The translations under genes were made by a program, and so were the position numbers. A DNA stretch of 8,964 bases from Pseudomonadota bacterium (GTDB lineage Bacteria; Pseudomonadota; Alphaproteobacteria; Rhizobiales; Xanthobacteraceae): positions 1-8,964 of the forward strand of contig JAJYAH010000231.1 of NCBI GenBank assembly GCA_021779635.1, in the 5' to 3' direction. Under the pieces are notes generated by a model. The model was not told the DNA's origin. It saw only the letters and a program-made list of their open reading frames with translations, and ran no database searches. Of the stretch, positions 1 to 5,850 are shown in pieces (the first letter of the stretch is position 1; each line of letters begins with the position of its first letter).

Positions 1-410
1 ATGTCGGCGATACCGTTTGCCAGCCGCTCGGCGACGCTGGGGTTGGGACCAATCCACAGTTCGACGGAACATGGATCGGTTGCCTGAAAGGAGGCAAGCA
101 TGGACTGCAAAAGATAAGTGCCGACGTTGCTAGATGACGCAACGCGCAAGCGAGATTGCGCGAGCATGGTTCGGCTGCGCTCCGCGGTATCGAGCATCGC
201 GCGGGCAAGCGGCGCGAAGGCTGCACCTTGAGATGTTGGCTCAACAATCCCGCGCCGGCGCACGACCAGGGGCGCCGCGAGGTCTTCCTCAAGTTGCCTG
301 ATGTGCTCGATAACGGTTGAGGGCGAAAGTTTCAGGTCGCGTGCGGCGGCACGAAATCCGCGCTCGCTGAGAACCGCGAGGAAGGTCTTAGCGTGAACGA
401 GATTGAGCAT
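1..410 (-). CDS. ptxE: LysR-type regulator PtxE, N-terminal 136 residues (runs off left edge)
   Basis: Reading leftward from the ATG at 410 there is an open frame of 136 codons to the window edge, starting MLNLVHAKTFLAVLSERG. Residues 1-60 form the LysR-family winged helix-turn-helix: AAARDLKLSPSTVIEHIRQL (21-40) is the recognition helix region, followed by EEDLAAPLVVRR and the wing. A linker helix covers about 62-86. The effector-binding domain opens at about 88 with LRVASSSNVGTYLLQ and is cut by the edge; family members are near 300 residues. The start lies inside the end of ptxD (23-bp overlap, different frame) and has no strong Shine-Dalgarno, which suggests translational coupling. The position directly after ptxD matches ptxE of the Pseudomonas stutzeri ptxABCDE operon, so PtxE is the likely identity. 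A regulatory role in phosphite use is inferred from that context. The effector is unknown. Confidence 0.85.
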   Translation of the reverse strand, partial: MLNLVHAKTFLAVLSERGFRAAARDLKLSPSTVIEHIRQLEEDLAAPLVVRRRGIVEPTSQGAAFAPLARAMLDTAERSRTMLAQSRLRVASSSNVGTYLLQSMLASFQATDPCSVELWIGPNPSVAERLANGIAD

Positions 411-1419
411 GAGCGAACTGCTTGCCCGGGTCGTTGACCGCGCCAAACGGAATACGACCGGCCAGAACGTCGAGGATGCTGCGGGCGGCGGAAAACTCTA
501 TCTCGCGCCGAACGTGGGTGACCCCTGATCCGATATGCGGGGTAAAAACCGTTGGCGCCAACGGCGTTGTAAGACGCGGATCGATGCGGGTCGGCCGATC
601 CTTCAAAGCCCAATCCTCGCACTCAAACACATCGGCCGCATAGCCCGAAAGGTGTCCGCGAGCGATGGCGTCCGCCACGGCGGTCTCGTCAACCAGCGAT
701 CCGCGGGCAGGATTCACGAGTCTTGTACCCGGCTTCATGGCTGCGATGGCTTCGGAATTGACCATGTGCCTGGTGCCCGCGGTCAGCGGCAGCGCAAGCA
801 CGACGTAGTCGGAATTGGCGATCAAATCCTCGAAACTTGCCATCGTAACATACGGCCAGGATCTCGTTAGCGCCTCGGACCCGGACTGATCATAGGCCAG
901 CAGCTGGCATTGAAACCCGACAAGGCGTTCGGCGATAGCACGGCCGACGAGTCCAAATCCGACGATACCCACCGTTGCGCCGGCCAGGCCCGTGCCATAG
1001 AGCTGGGCGCGCCAACCGTGAAAGCCATTCTTCTTGATGCCGAGATCGCCTGCGACAATGTTCCGGCCCAATGCGAGAATGAGTCCGATCGCCAGCTCCG
1101 CGGTCGGCGCCGTCAGCAGGTCCGGGACAATGGTCAACCACACGCCGGCATTTGTCGCGGCCTCAACGTCGATATTGTCACAGCCCTTCAGCGCTGCTCC
1201 GATGACGCGAAGCTTGGGGCATGCCGCCAGGAAGGCGGCGTCGATCCTGTCGGTCATGAACGCAAGCAGTCCAACAGCGTCCCGGCATCTCTGTCGCACC
1301 TCTTCGTAGGGCCACGGCTCAAGCACCTCATTGACCACAACAGTCGCACTTTCCTCGAGGAGAGCTCTGGTCTCGGGGAAAACGGGGTTGGTCACAACAA
1401 CTCTGGGTATTTCGGCCAT
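388..1419 (-). CDS. ptxD: NAD-dependent phosphite dehydrogenase PtxD (343 aa)
   Basis: This cytoplasmic enzyme oxidises phosphite with NAD+ and water to phosphate and NADH. It has the D-2-hydroxyacid dehydrogenase fold, but the phosphite-specific subgroup is clear from several stretches: AFMTDRID (53-60), LKGCDNIDV (77-85), GVWLTIVPDLLTAPTAELAIGL (92-113), GWRAQLYGTGL (135-145), GYAADVFECEDWALKDRP (259-276) and FTPHIGSGV (292-300). The nucleotide-binding loop is GFGLVG (154-159). An acidic residue (D177) sits where P. stutzeri PtxD has E175, which favours NAD over NADP. By alignment, the catalytic and substrate residues K78, R239, E268 and H295 correspond to K76, R237, E266 and H292 of that enzyme; M55, W136, Y141, S298 and R304 also match. 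An upstream in-frame start at 1503 would add 28 residues inside ptxC. I chose the ATG at 1419 because it follows a GGGGGAG ribosome binding site and gives the family length (336 aa in P. stutzeri). It lies 17 bp after ptxC. Confidence 0.95.
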   Translation of the reverse strand: MAEIPRVVVTNPVFPETRALLEESATVVVNEVLEPWPYEEVRQRCRDAVGLLAFMTDRIDAAFLAACPKLRVIGAALKGCDNIDVEAATNAGVWLTIVPDLLTAPTAELAIGLILALGRNIVAGDLGIKKNGFHGWRAQLYGTGLAGATVGIVGFGLVGRAIAERLVGFQCQLLAYDQSGSEALTRSWPYVTMASFEDLIANSDYVVLALPLTAGTRHMVNSEAIAAMKPGTRLVNPARGSLVDETAVADAIARGHLSGYAADVFECEDWALKDRPTRIDPRLTTPLAPTVFTPHIGSGVTHVRREIEFSAARSILDVLAGRIPFGAVNDPGKQFAHAQSRSR

Positions 1420-1426
1420 GGCCTCG

Positions 1427-1435
1427 CTCTCCCCC
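1427..1435 (-). promoter_or_regulatory. Ribosome binding site of ptxD
   Basis: On the minus strand GGGGGAGAG ends 7 nt before the ATG at 1419 (GGAG core 9 nt before it). It sits partly in the short ptxC-ptxD gap. It decides the ptxD start in favour of 1419 over the upstream in-frame start at 1503. Confidence 0.6.
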
Positions 1436-1436
1436 G

Positions 1437-2246
1437 CTATTTCAAATAGTTCCGCAGAACGGCACCAATGCCATCTACGATCGTCACGCAAACGAGAATA
1501 CAAATCAGGATGGCCGATACCTGTGCGTATTCGAGCACGCGCAATGCCGCGATGAGCTCGAAACCGATGCCGCCGGCGCCGACTGCGCCGAGGACGGTCG
1601 AGGCGCGAAAATTATATTCCCATCGGTAGATCGTCGTGTCCGCAAGTTGCGGCATGACCTGTGGCAACACCGCATGCCAGATCACCTGGAACCGTGAAGC
1701 GCCCGCGGCTCGCGCGGCCTCGACGGGCCTTGGATCGACGTGCTCGATGCTCTCTGCGAAGAATTTTCCGATCATGCCGACGGAATGCAGGCCGACGGCG
1801 AGTACTCCCGGCAGGGCTCCGAAGCCGACCATGGCAACGAAGATGATGCCCATGATCAGTTCCGGCACCGATCGCAGCAGATTCAACATCGCTCGCGTTA
1901 TCCGGTAGGCGATCCGGTTCGGCGTGGTGTTGTGGGCGGCGAGCAGGGCGAGCGGCAACGACAACGCAACGGCAAGCGCGGTTCCCGCGACCGACATTGC
2001 GAGTGTATCGGCCAGCGGCCTCAACCATCTGTCGAAGCGCTTGAAATCGGGCGGAAACATATCAACGGACAGCTGCTTCATCGCCGGCCAGGCATCCACG
2101 AACCGCCGCGGATCAAGCAGACCGGTGAGCGACATCGCGGCGATGATCAGAAGGATAACAAGGAGAATGGCAGCACCACGCTTGATCCGGGTGGCGTCTT
2201 CCCGGACCAGGATGGCATCGTAGTCTGTGGGAGTAGCGCGGCTCAT
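1437..2246 (-). CDS. ptxC: Phosphite ABC transporter permease PtxC (PhnE family, 269 aa)
   Basis: This is the inner-membrane channel subunit of the importer formed with PtxA and PtxB. The N-terminal 23 residues are polar, followed by a first transmembrane helix at about 24-43. A short periplasmic stretch rich in Trp and Pro (45-77) precedes a BPD_transp_1 domain with hydrophobic segments at about 79-104, 125-155, 215-235 and 242-264. The cytoplasmic EAA loop, which contacts the ATPase, is seen as VEAARAAGASRFQVIWHAVL (175-194), with the LPQVMPQ continuation typical of PhnE-type permeases. FRASTVLGAVGAGGIG (213-228) is the conserved last-loop signature of phosphonate and phosphite permeases. 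The length matches the family. Its ATG overlaps the stop of ptxB in an ATGA junction (2243-2246), so translation is probably coupled. Phosphite rather than phosphonate as substrate is inferred from the PtxB and PtxD neighbours. Confidence 0.9.
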   Translation of the reverse strand: MSRATPTDYDAILVREDATRIKRGAAILLVILLIIAAMSLTGLLDPRRFVDAWPAMKQLSVDMFPPDFKRFDRWLRPLADTLAMSVAGTALAVALSLPLALLAAHNTTPNRIAYRITRAMLNLLRSVPELIMGIIFVAMVGFGALPGVLAVGLHSVGMIGKFFAESIEHVDPRPVEAARAAGASRFQVIWHAVLPQVMPQLADTTIYRWEYNFRASTVLGAVGAGGIGFELIAALRVLEYAQVSAILICILVCVTIVDGIGAVLRNYLK

Positions 2247-3118
2247 CCCCCGAGCTTCGCCAGGTCGAGATCGAGGACCTTCGCAGTCTCCCGCAAGATG
2301 TCGTAGGCGTGATCGTCCGTCGCCCTGAATGCTTCGGCGCGGAAGGTCTTCAATATCTCCTTATCCTTGAGTTCGAGGAACGCCGTCCTGATCGCGGCCT
2401 TGAGCTGGGGCGCGAGATATCCCTGCATGACTATCGGATAGTTGGGGATCGGGTCGCTTTCCGCCAGCACAATCACCTTGGTGCCGTCGATCGAACCCTT
2501 GGCGACAAGCGACTTGAATATCTCCTGGCTGAGGCCGCCAGCCTGCACCTGGCCGGATTGAACGGCACGCGCGACAGCATCATGCGCGCCGAGGAGAACG
2601 TATTTGTAGTCGGTGTCGCCCAAAAGGCCGTTGCGCGCCAGCAACGCGCGTGGGATCAAATGACTGGAGGTCGAGGCAAAGTCGCCATATCCCATCATCT
2701 TGCCCTTGATGTCGGCCAGCGACTTTACCGGTCCATCCGCGCGCGTGATGATGACGCTTTTATACGTCGGTGATCCCTTCGAAACGCCGACGGCGAACGG
2801 CTCAATGCCCGGTGCCTTCGACTTGGCCAATACATAGGAGAGCGGCCCGAAATACGCGACCTCAATTCGGCCGAACCGCATCGCCTCGATCATCGAGGAG
2901 TAGTCGGTCGTGACGATGATCTCGATGTCCTTCCCGAGCGCCTGCTCAAGGTATTTTTTCAGCGGTTGTGCGTTTTGAATGATGGTTGAAGCGTTCTCGT
3001 CGGGGAGCAGCGCTACGCGTATGGTGGCAGGATTCTGCGCTTGTTGGGCGGTAGCCGGACCGATGGCAAGGCCCAGCCCCCCGATGGCGCAGCCGAGCAG
3101 AAAGTTTCTGCGTTCCAT
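2243..3118 (-). CDS. ptxB: Periplasmic phosphite-binding protein PtxB (291 aa)
   Basis: This is the substrate-binding subunit of the phosphite ABC importer (PhnD/PtxB family, type II periplasmic binding fold). Residues 1-24 are an export signal that begins with a twin-arginine-like motif, ERRNFLLG, followed by a hydrophobic Gly/Ala/Leu core and a likely signal peptidase I site at ATA-QQ (24/25). The mature protein carries stretches that I recall as nearly identical in P. stutzeri PtxB: VALLPDENAS (35-44), IVTTDYSSMIEAMRFGRI (68-85), AYFGPLSYVLAKSK (88-101) and YGDFASTSSHLIP (144-156). The STSSH run at a helix start and the HDAV motif (179-182) lie where PhnD-family proteins bind the oxyanion. 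Together these point to phosphite (or hypophosphite) rather than bulky phosphonates. C10 sits in a lipobox-like LLGC, but it lies ahead of most of the hydrophobic core, so lipoprotein processing is unlikely. The gene starts 32 bp after ptxA and overlaps ptxC by 4 bp. Confidence 0.92.
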   Translation of the reverse strand: MERRNFLLGCAIGGLGLAIGPATAQQAQNPATIRVALLPDENASTIIQNAQPLKKYLEQALGKDIEIIVTTDYSSMIEAMRFGRIEVAYFGPLSYVLAKSKAPGIEPFAVGVSKGSPTYKSVIITRADGPVKSLADIKGKMMGYGDFASTSSHLIPRALLARNGLLGDTDYKYVLLGAHDAVARAVQSGQVQAGGLSQEIFKSLVAKGSIDGTKVIVLAESDPIPNYPIVMQGYLAPQLKAAIRTAFLELKDKEILKTFRAEAFRATDDHAYDILRETAKVLDLDLAKLGG

Positions 3119-3150
3119 GACCCTGATCCCTTCGATGATCTGAATGCCGA

Positions 3151-3906
3151 CTAAGCCGCTGCCATCTGGGGCGGCACGGTGGTGTAGATTTGGTCCAGAA
3201 TTGTCTGACCCAGCTGCGATGCGGTGCCTTCAAAAACAATCCGGCCTCCGGCCAGACCGATCACCCGATCGGCGAATCGGCGAGCAAGTTCCACCTGGTG
3301 GAGACTGACGATCGCGGTAATGCCGTCTTCGCGGCAAATACGATGAAGGTCCGTCAGCACTTTCTCGCCCGACGCCGGATCGAGACTCGCCACCGGCTCG
3401 TCGGCGAGGACAATCTGTGGCCGCTGCGCCATCGCCCTGGCGATGCCGATACGCTGCTGTTGCCCCCCGGAAAGTTCGTCCACCCGATCAAGGGCGCGCT
3501 CGAGCAGGCCAACGCGTTCGAGCGATTGCAGCGCGATTCGCCGATCCAACCGAGGCAACGGAAATATGGACCGCAACGAACCGTGCGCACCGACGCGGCC
3601 GAGCAGAACGTTTTGTAGCGCGGAAAGACGCCCGATCAGATGATGTTGCTGGAAGATCATTCCCGTTCGCCGGCGATGTTCCCGCAGCGCGCGGCGACTC
3701 CGGAAAATCGAACCCCGGCCTTCAACGATGACATCACCGTGAGTTGGCGTAACCAGCCCGTTCAGGCACCGAAGCAGGGTCGACTTGCCCGCCCCTGAGG
3801 GCCCCAGCAGCACGAGGAACTGACCCTTGGGAACTGAGATGCTGGTCGGCATGACAGCCGCAACGCCGTTCGGGTAGGTCATTGCGACATTCTGCAATCG
3901 CAGCAT
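3151..3906 (-). CDS. ptxA: Phosphite ABC transporter ATP-binding protein PtxA (PhnC family, 251 aa)
   Basis: This cytoplasmic ATPase drives the PtxBC importer. The full set of ABC motifs is present in order: Walker A GPSGAGKST (35-43), Q-loop IFQQHHL (84-90), signature LSGGQQQRIGIARAMAQRP (145-163), Walker B IVLADEP (165-171), D-loop SLDP (174-177) and switch histidine in SLHQ (H203). The HHLIGRLSALQNVLLGRVG segment (88-106) is characteristic of the PhnC/phosphonate-type importer subfamily. The length (about 250 aa) is normal for it. The ATG at 3906 is preceded by a good AGGAAG ribosome binding site. It is the first gene of the ptx operon and follows the only sizeable gap in the window, which carries a Pho box. 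On sequence alone it could be called PhnC; PtxA is chosen because of the ptxB, ptxC and ptxD genes downstream. Confidence 0.9.
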   Translation of the reverse strand: MLRLQNVAMTYPNGVAAVMPTSISVPKGQFLVLLGPSGAGKSTLLRCLNGLVTPTHGDVIVEGRGSIFRSRRALREHRRRTGMIFQQHHLIGRLSALQNVLLGRVGAHGSLRSIFPLPRLDRRIALQSLERVGLLERALDRVDELSGGQQQRIGIARAMAQRPQIVLADEPVASLDPASGEKVLTDLHRICREDGITAIVSLHQVELARRFADRVIGLAGGRIVFEGTASQLGQTILDQIYTTVPPQMAAA

Positions 3907-3912
3907 CGGCCG

Positions 3913-3918
3913 CTTCCT
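3913..3918 (-). promoter_or_regulatory. Ribosome binding site of ptxA
   Basis: On the minus strand AGGAAG lies 6 nt before the ATG at 3906, which supports that start. It sits just downstream of an 11-bp sequence, TGACCCTGATC on the plus strand (3919-3929), that also occurs at the ptxB start (3118-3128). Confidence 0.6.
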
Positions 3919-3986
3919 TGACCCTGATCAGGCTGCCGCCCGCCGGCACTGTGATCGGTTCTTTCGAACGATTGACGTTATTGTTC

Positions 3987-4003
3987 GGTAGCGCTGATCT
4001 ACC
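3987..4003 (-). promoter_or_regulatory. Candidate LysR-type operator (T-N11-A dyad) in the ptx promoter
   Basis: GGTAG-N7-CTACC is a perfect 5-bp inverted repeat. Inside it, T at 3989 and A at 4001 are separated by 11 bases, which is the T-N11-A geometry of LysR-family sites. It lies between the Pho box and ptxA and overlaps the position where a -10 element would fall 10 bp after the Pho box (TAGATC, 4001-3996, a poor match to TATAAT). Because the operon ends in a LysR-type gene, PtxE is the natural candidate to bind here. Binding is inferred. Such short dyads also occur by chance. Confidence 0.4.
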
Positions 4004-4011
4004 AATCGCAA

Positions 4012-4029
4012 ATGACACACGGATGACAG
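4012..4029 (-). promoter_or_regulatory. Pho box (PhoB binding site) upstream of ptxA
   Basis: Read on the minus strand, 4029 to 4012 is CTGTCATCCGTGTGTCAT. The PhoB consensus is two CTGTCAT repeats separated by 4 bases (11-bp periodicity). The first repeat here matches all 7 positions and the second 6 of 7 (G for C at its first base). It points toward ptxA, 106 bp before its ATG, with room for a -10 element 10 bp downstream, as in enterobacterial pho promoters. It predicts PhoB/PhoR-dependent induction of ptxABCDE in phosphate starvation. The rest of the 271-bp gap (3907-4177) contains no credible gene. Confidence 0.8.
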
Positions 4030-4177
4030 CGCCGACATCAGCGAAAGCAGAATTGGCCAGTTCAAAATTCGAAAAGTGTTCTGCAGCAAAGTCTGCAGGC
4101 CGCATCAGCGTGAGACCGCGGGTTGTTCGTGTCGCGGCCGGTAAGGCACTCAGAAAAGTGCGAGGGACTCGGTGGGC

Positions 4178-5803
4178 CTACGGTTTTGCCGGATGAATAA
4201 AGGTCCACGGACTGACTTCTGAATCCTTCGGCACTTCGATCGCGATGACGTAAGGACCGCCGTCCGCCAGCGCTTTTTCCAGCGCCGGACGAAATGCCTC
4301 GGGCGATGTGACGCGTGCAGCGCCCACTCCGAACGATTCGGCGAGTTTGACGAAATCCGGGTTGACCAGATCGGACGCCACCACGCGGCCGTCGAACCGC
4401 TCGCGTTGATCGCGCCGCACATTGCCATAGGCGTTGTTGTTGAAAATCAAGGTGACGACGCCGATGTTGAATTGCACGGCGGTCGCCAGTTCCTGCACGC
4501 CGAACATGAAGCCGCCGTCGCCGGTGATCGCGACCACCGGCCGATCGGGATGCGCGACCTTGGCGCCAAGCGCGGTGGGAAAGCCCGCGCCAAGCGTGCC
4601 CTGATAGCCTGATGTGATGAAGGTGCGCGGCTGGTAGACCGGAAAGCCGTACCAGGAGGCAAAGCCGACCTGCGACAATTCGTCGGTGACGATGGCATCC
4701 GGCGGCAGCACGTCGCGCAGAATGTTGAGATAGGCCATTTGCGGCTGGACAGACTGGACCTGCTTCAGCGCCGCCGCCGAGGCGTCGCGGATCGACGCGC
4801 CGCGGCCGGAGGTTTTCATGTAGCCGCGCTTGCGCACCGCCGCCAGCAATTCGCGGGTGCCAGCCTGCGCGTCGGCGACAATGGCGGCATCGGGCGTGAA
4901 GCGGCGCATTTCCGACGGATCGATATCGATGCGAACGGATTTCAGCCGTTCGGGACGAAACGGCCAGCGCGACATGGTCGGCAATTCCAGTCGCGTGCCG
5001 ATGCCGATCATCAGATCGGTTTGCGGCCACAGCCGATACGCCGCCGCCATCGTCAAACCGAGCTCATGGGCGTTGCTGACGATGCCGCGGCCGCTGCGGA
5101 ACGCCACCACCGGCGCGTCGATCAGTTCCGCCAGTTCAAGGATTTCATCACGCGCGTGAATGGCGCCGCTGCCGACGAAGATCATCGGCGTTTTGCTGCC
5201 GGCGATCAGCGCGGCGGCGGCCTTGACGCGCCCGCTATCGGGCTGCGGCGCCGGGAACAGATCGAAACGCCGCGCGGCGGCCACGTCCGTGCGTTGCGTG
5301 AACACGTCCCATGGCATTTCCAGCGCCGCGGGACCGCGCCGGCCCGAGAGCATTTCCTGGAACGCGCGCGAAACCAGGGTCGGCGCCGCGTCGGGATATT
5401 CGATGCGGTTGGCCCATTTCACGATGCTTCGCAGCGTCGCCAGCTGATCCGGCATCTCATGCAGATGGCCGCGGCCCTTGCCGAGAAACTCCGTCGGCAC
5501 CTGACCGGTCAGGCAAAGCACAGGCTCGTTCGATCCGAACGCCGTCAGCAATGCAGCCCCGGCGTTGAGCACGCCGGGGCCCGGCACCACACTGAACACG
5601 CCGGGCCTGCCGGTCGATCGCGCGTAGCCATAGGCCATGTAGCCGCAAGCCTGCTCGTGGCGGGCCCCGATCACCTTGAGCTGCGCCTGCTGGAACGCAT
5701 CGAACAATCCATAAATCTGCGCGCCGGGCAGGCTGAACACGGTGTCGACGCCGTGCGCGACCAAACCGCTGACGATGGCTTCGCCGCCGGAAATTGAAGT
5801 CAT
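4178..5803 (-). CDS. Acetolactate-synthase-like thiamine-diphosphate enzyme (541 aa)
   Basis: This is a ThDP-dependent enzyme with the three-domain layout of the acetolactate synthase/benzoylformate decarboxylase superfamily. The N-terminal Pyr domain (about 1-170) holds the cofactor-activating glutamate in GARHEQACGYMAYGYAR (E50). The middle domain (about 190-330) includes IFVGSGAIHARDEILELAEL and a PVVAFRSGRG segment. The C-terminal PP domain (about 350-530) carries the Mg/ThDP motif GDGGFMFGVQELATAVQFNIGVVTLIFNNNAYGN (from 428). The VRQWQ-type segment usual after this motif in true acetolactate synthases is VRRDQRERF here, and no small regulatory subunit is nearby, so biosynthetic acetolactate synthase is unlikely. 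A 2-keto acid decarboxylase or carboligase linked to the neighbouring aromatic pathway is plausible but inferred. I chose the ATG at 5803; a TTG in frame at 5815 would add four residues. No strong ribosome binding site precedes either. It is the last gene of the right-hand cluster, 42 bp after the FAH gene. Confidence 0.82.
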   Translation of the reverse strand: MTSISGGEAIVSGLVAHGVDTVFSLPGAQIYGLFDAFQQAQLKVIGARHEQACGYMAYGYARSTGRPGVFSVVPGPGVLNAGAALLTAFGSNEPVLCLTGQVPTEFLGKGRGHLHEMPDQLATLRSIVKWANRIEYPDAAPTLVSRAFQEMLSGRRGPAALEMPWDVFTQRTDVAAARRFDLFPAPQPDSGRVKAAAALIAGSKTPMIFVGSGAIHARDEILELAELIDAPVVAFRSGRGIVSNAHELGLTMAAAYRLWPQTDLMIGIGTRLELPTMSRWPFRPERLKSVRIDIDPSEMRRFTPDAAIVADAQAGTRELLAAVRKRGYMKTSGRGASIRDASAAALKQVQSVQPQMAYLNILRDVLPPDAIVTDELSQVGFASWYGFPVYQPRTFITSGYQGTLGAGFPTALGAKVAHPDRPVVAITGDGGFMFGVQELATAVQFNIGVVTLIFNNNAYGNVRRDQRERFDGRVVASDLVNPDFVKLAESFGVGAARVTSPEAFRPALEKALADGGPYVIAIEVPKDSEVSPWTFIHPAKP

Positions 5804-5822
5804 TGCGTTGTCCAATCGCTCA

Positions 5823-5850
5823 TGGGCGGACTCATTTGGGCGGACTCATT
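5823..5850. repeat. Perfect 14-bp tandem duplication at the end of the FAH gene
   Basis: The plus-strand unit TGGGCGGACTCATT occurs twice head to tail, at 5823-5836 and 5837-5850, with no mismatch. The right copy contains the TGA stop of the FAH-family gene (5846-5848); the left copy carries the same trinucleotide in the spacer. It fits a small replication-slippage duplication that lengthened the gap to the next gene. No regulatory role is evident. Confidence 0.85.

Noticed and set aside
1420..1503. N-terminal extension of ptxD by 28 codons to an upstream in-frame start
   Set aside because: The extension (containing WHWCRSAELF) lies within the ptxC coding region and has no family counterpart. 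The ATG at 1419 has its own ribosome binding site and gives the known PtxD length.
3092..3097. Lipobox-like LLGC at residues 7-10 of PtxB as a lipoprotein signal
   Set aside because: The cysteine precedes most of the hydrophobic core, so signal peptidase II processing at this point is not plausible. ATA-QQ at 24/25 is the better cleavage site.
3118..3929. 11-bp TGACCCTGATC sequence at both the ptxA and ptxB starts as a regulatory repeat
   Set aside because: Both copies lie near ribosome binding regions and are too short to separate chance from function without comparative data.
4081..4098. CTGCAG direct repeat pair spaced 12 bp
   Set aside because: A six-base palindrome occurring twice in GC-rich DNA is weak evidence. 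It lies outside the inferred promoter core and shows no further symmetry.
4146..4161. GCACT-N6-AGTGC hairpin after the ThDP gene as a terminator
   Set aside because: Only a 5-bp stem and no T-run follows it on the transcribed strand, so it is too weak to call.
4062..5030. 322-codon leftward open frame overlapping the ThDP gene
   Set aside because: Arg/His/Gly-rich composition with no recognisable domain. It is a frame shadow of the high-GC ThDP gene on the same strand.
4739..5797. 352-codon rightward open frame
   Set aside because: Antisense to the ThDP gene, Arg/Gln/His-rich and without domain signature. Long antisense frames are expected in GC-rich coding DNA.
5804..5815. TTG start at 5815 for the ThDP enzyme
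   Set aside because: The ATG at 5803 gives the usual N-terminus (MTSISGGEAIVSGLVAHG). The TTG adds four residues and has no better ribosome binding site.
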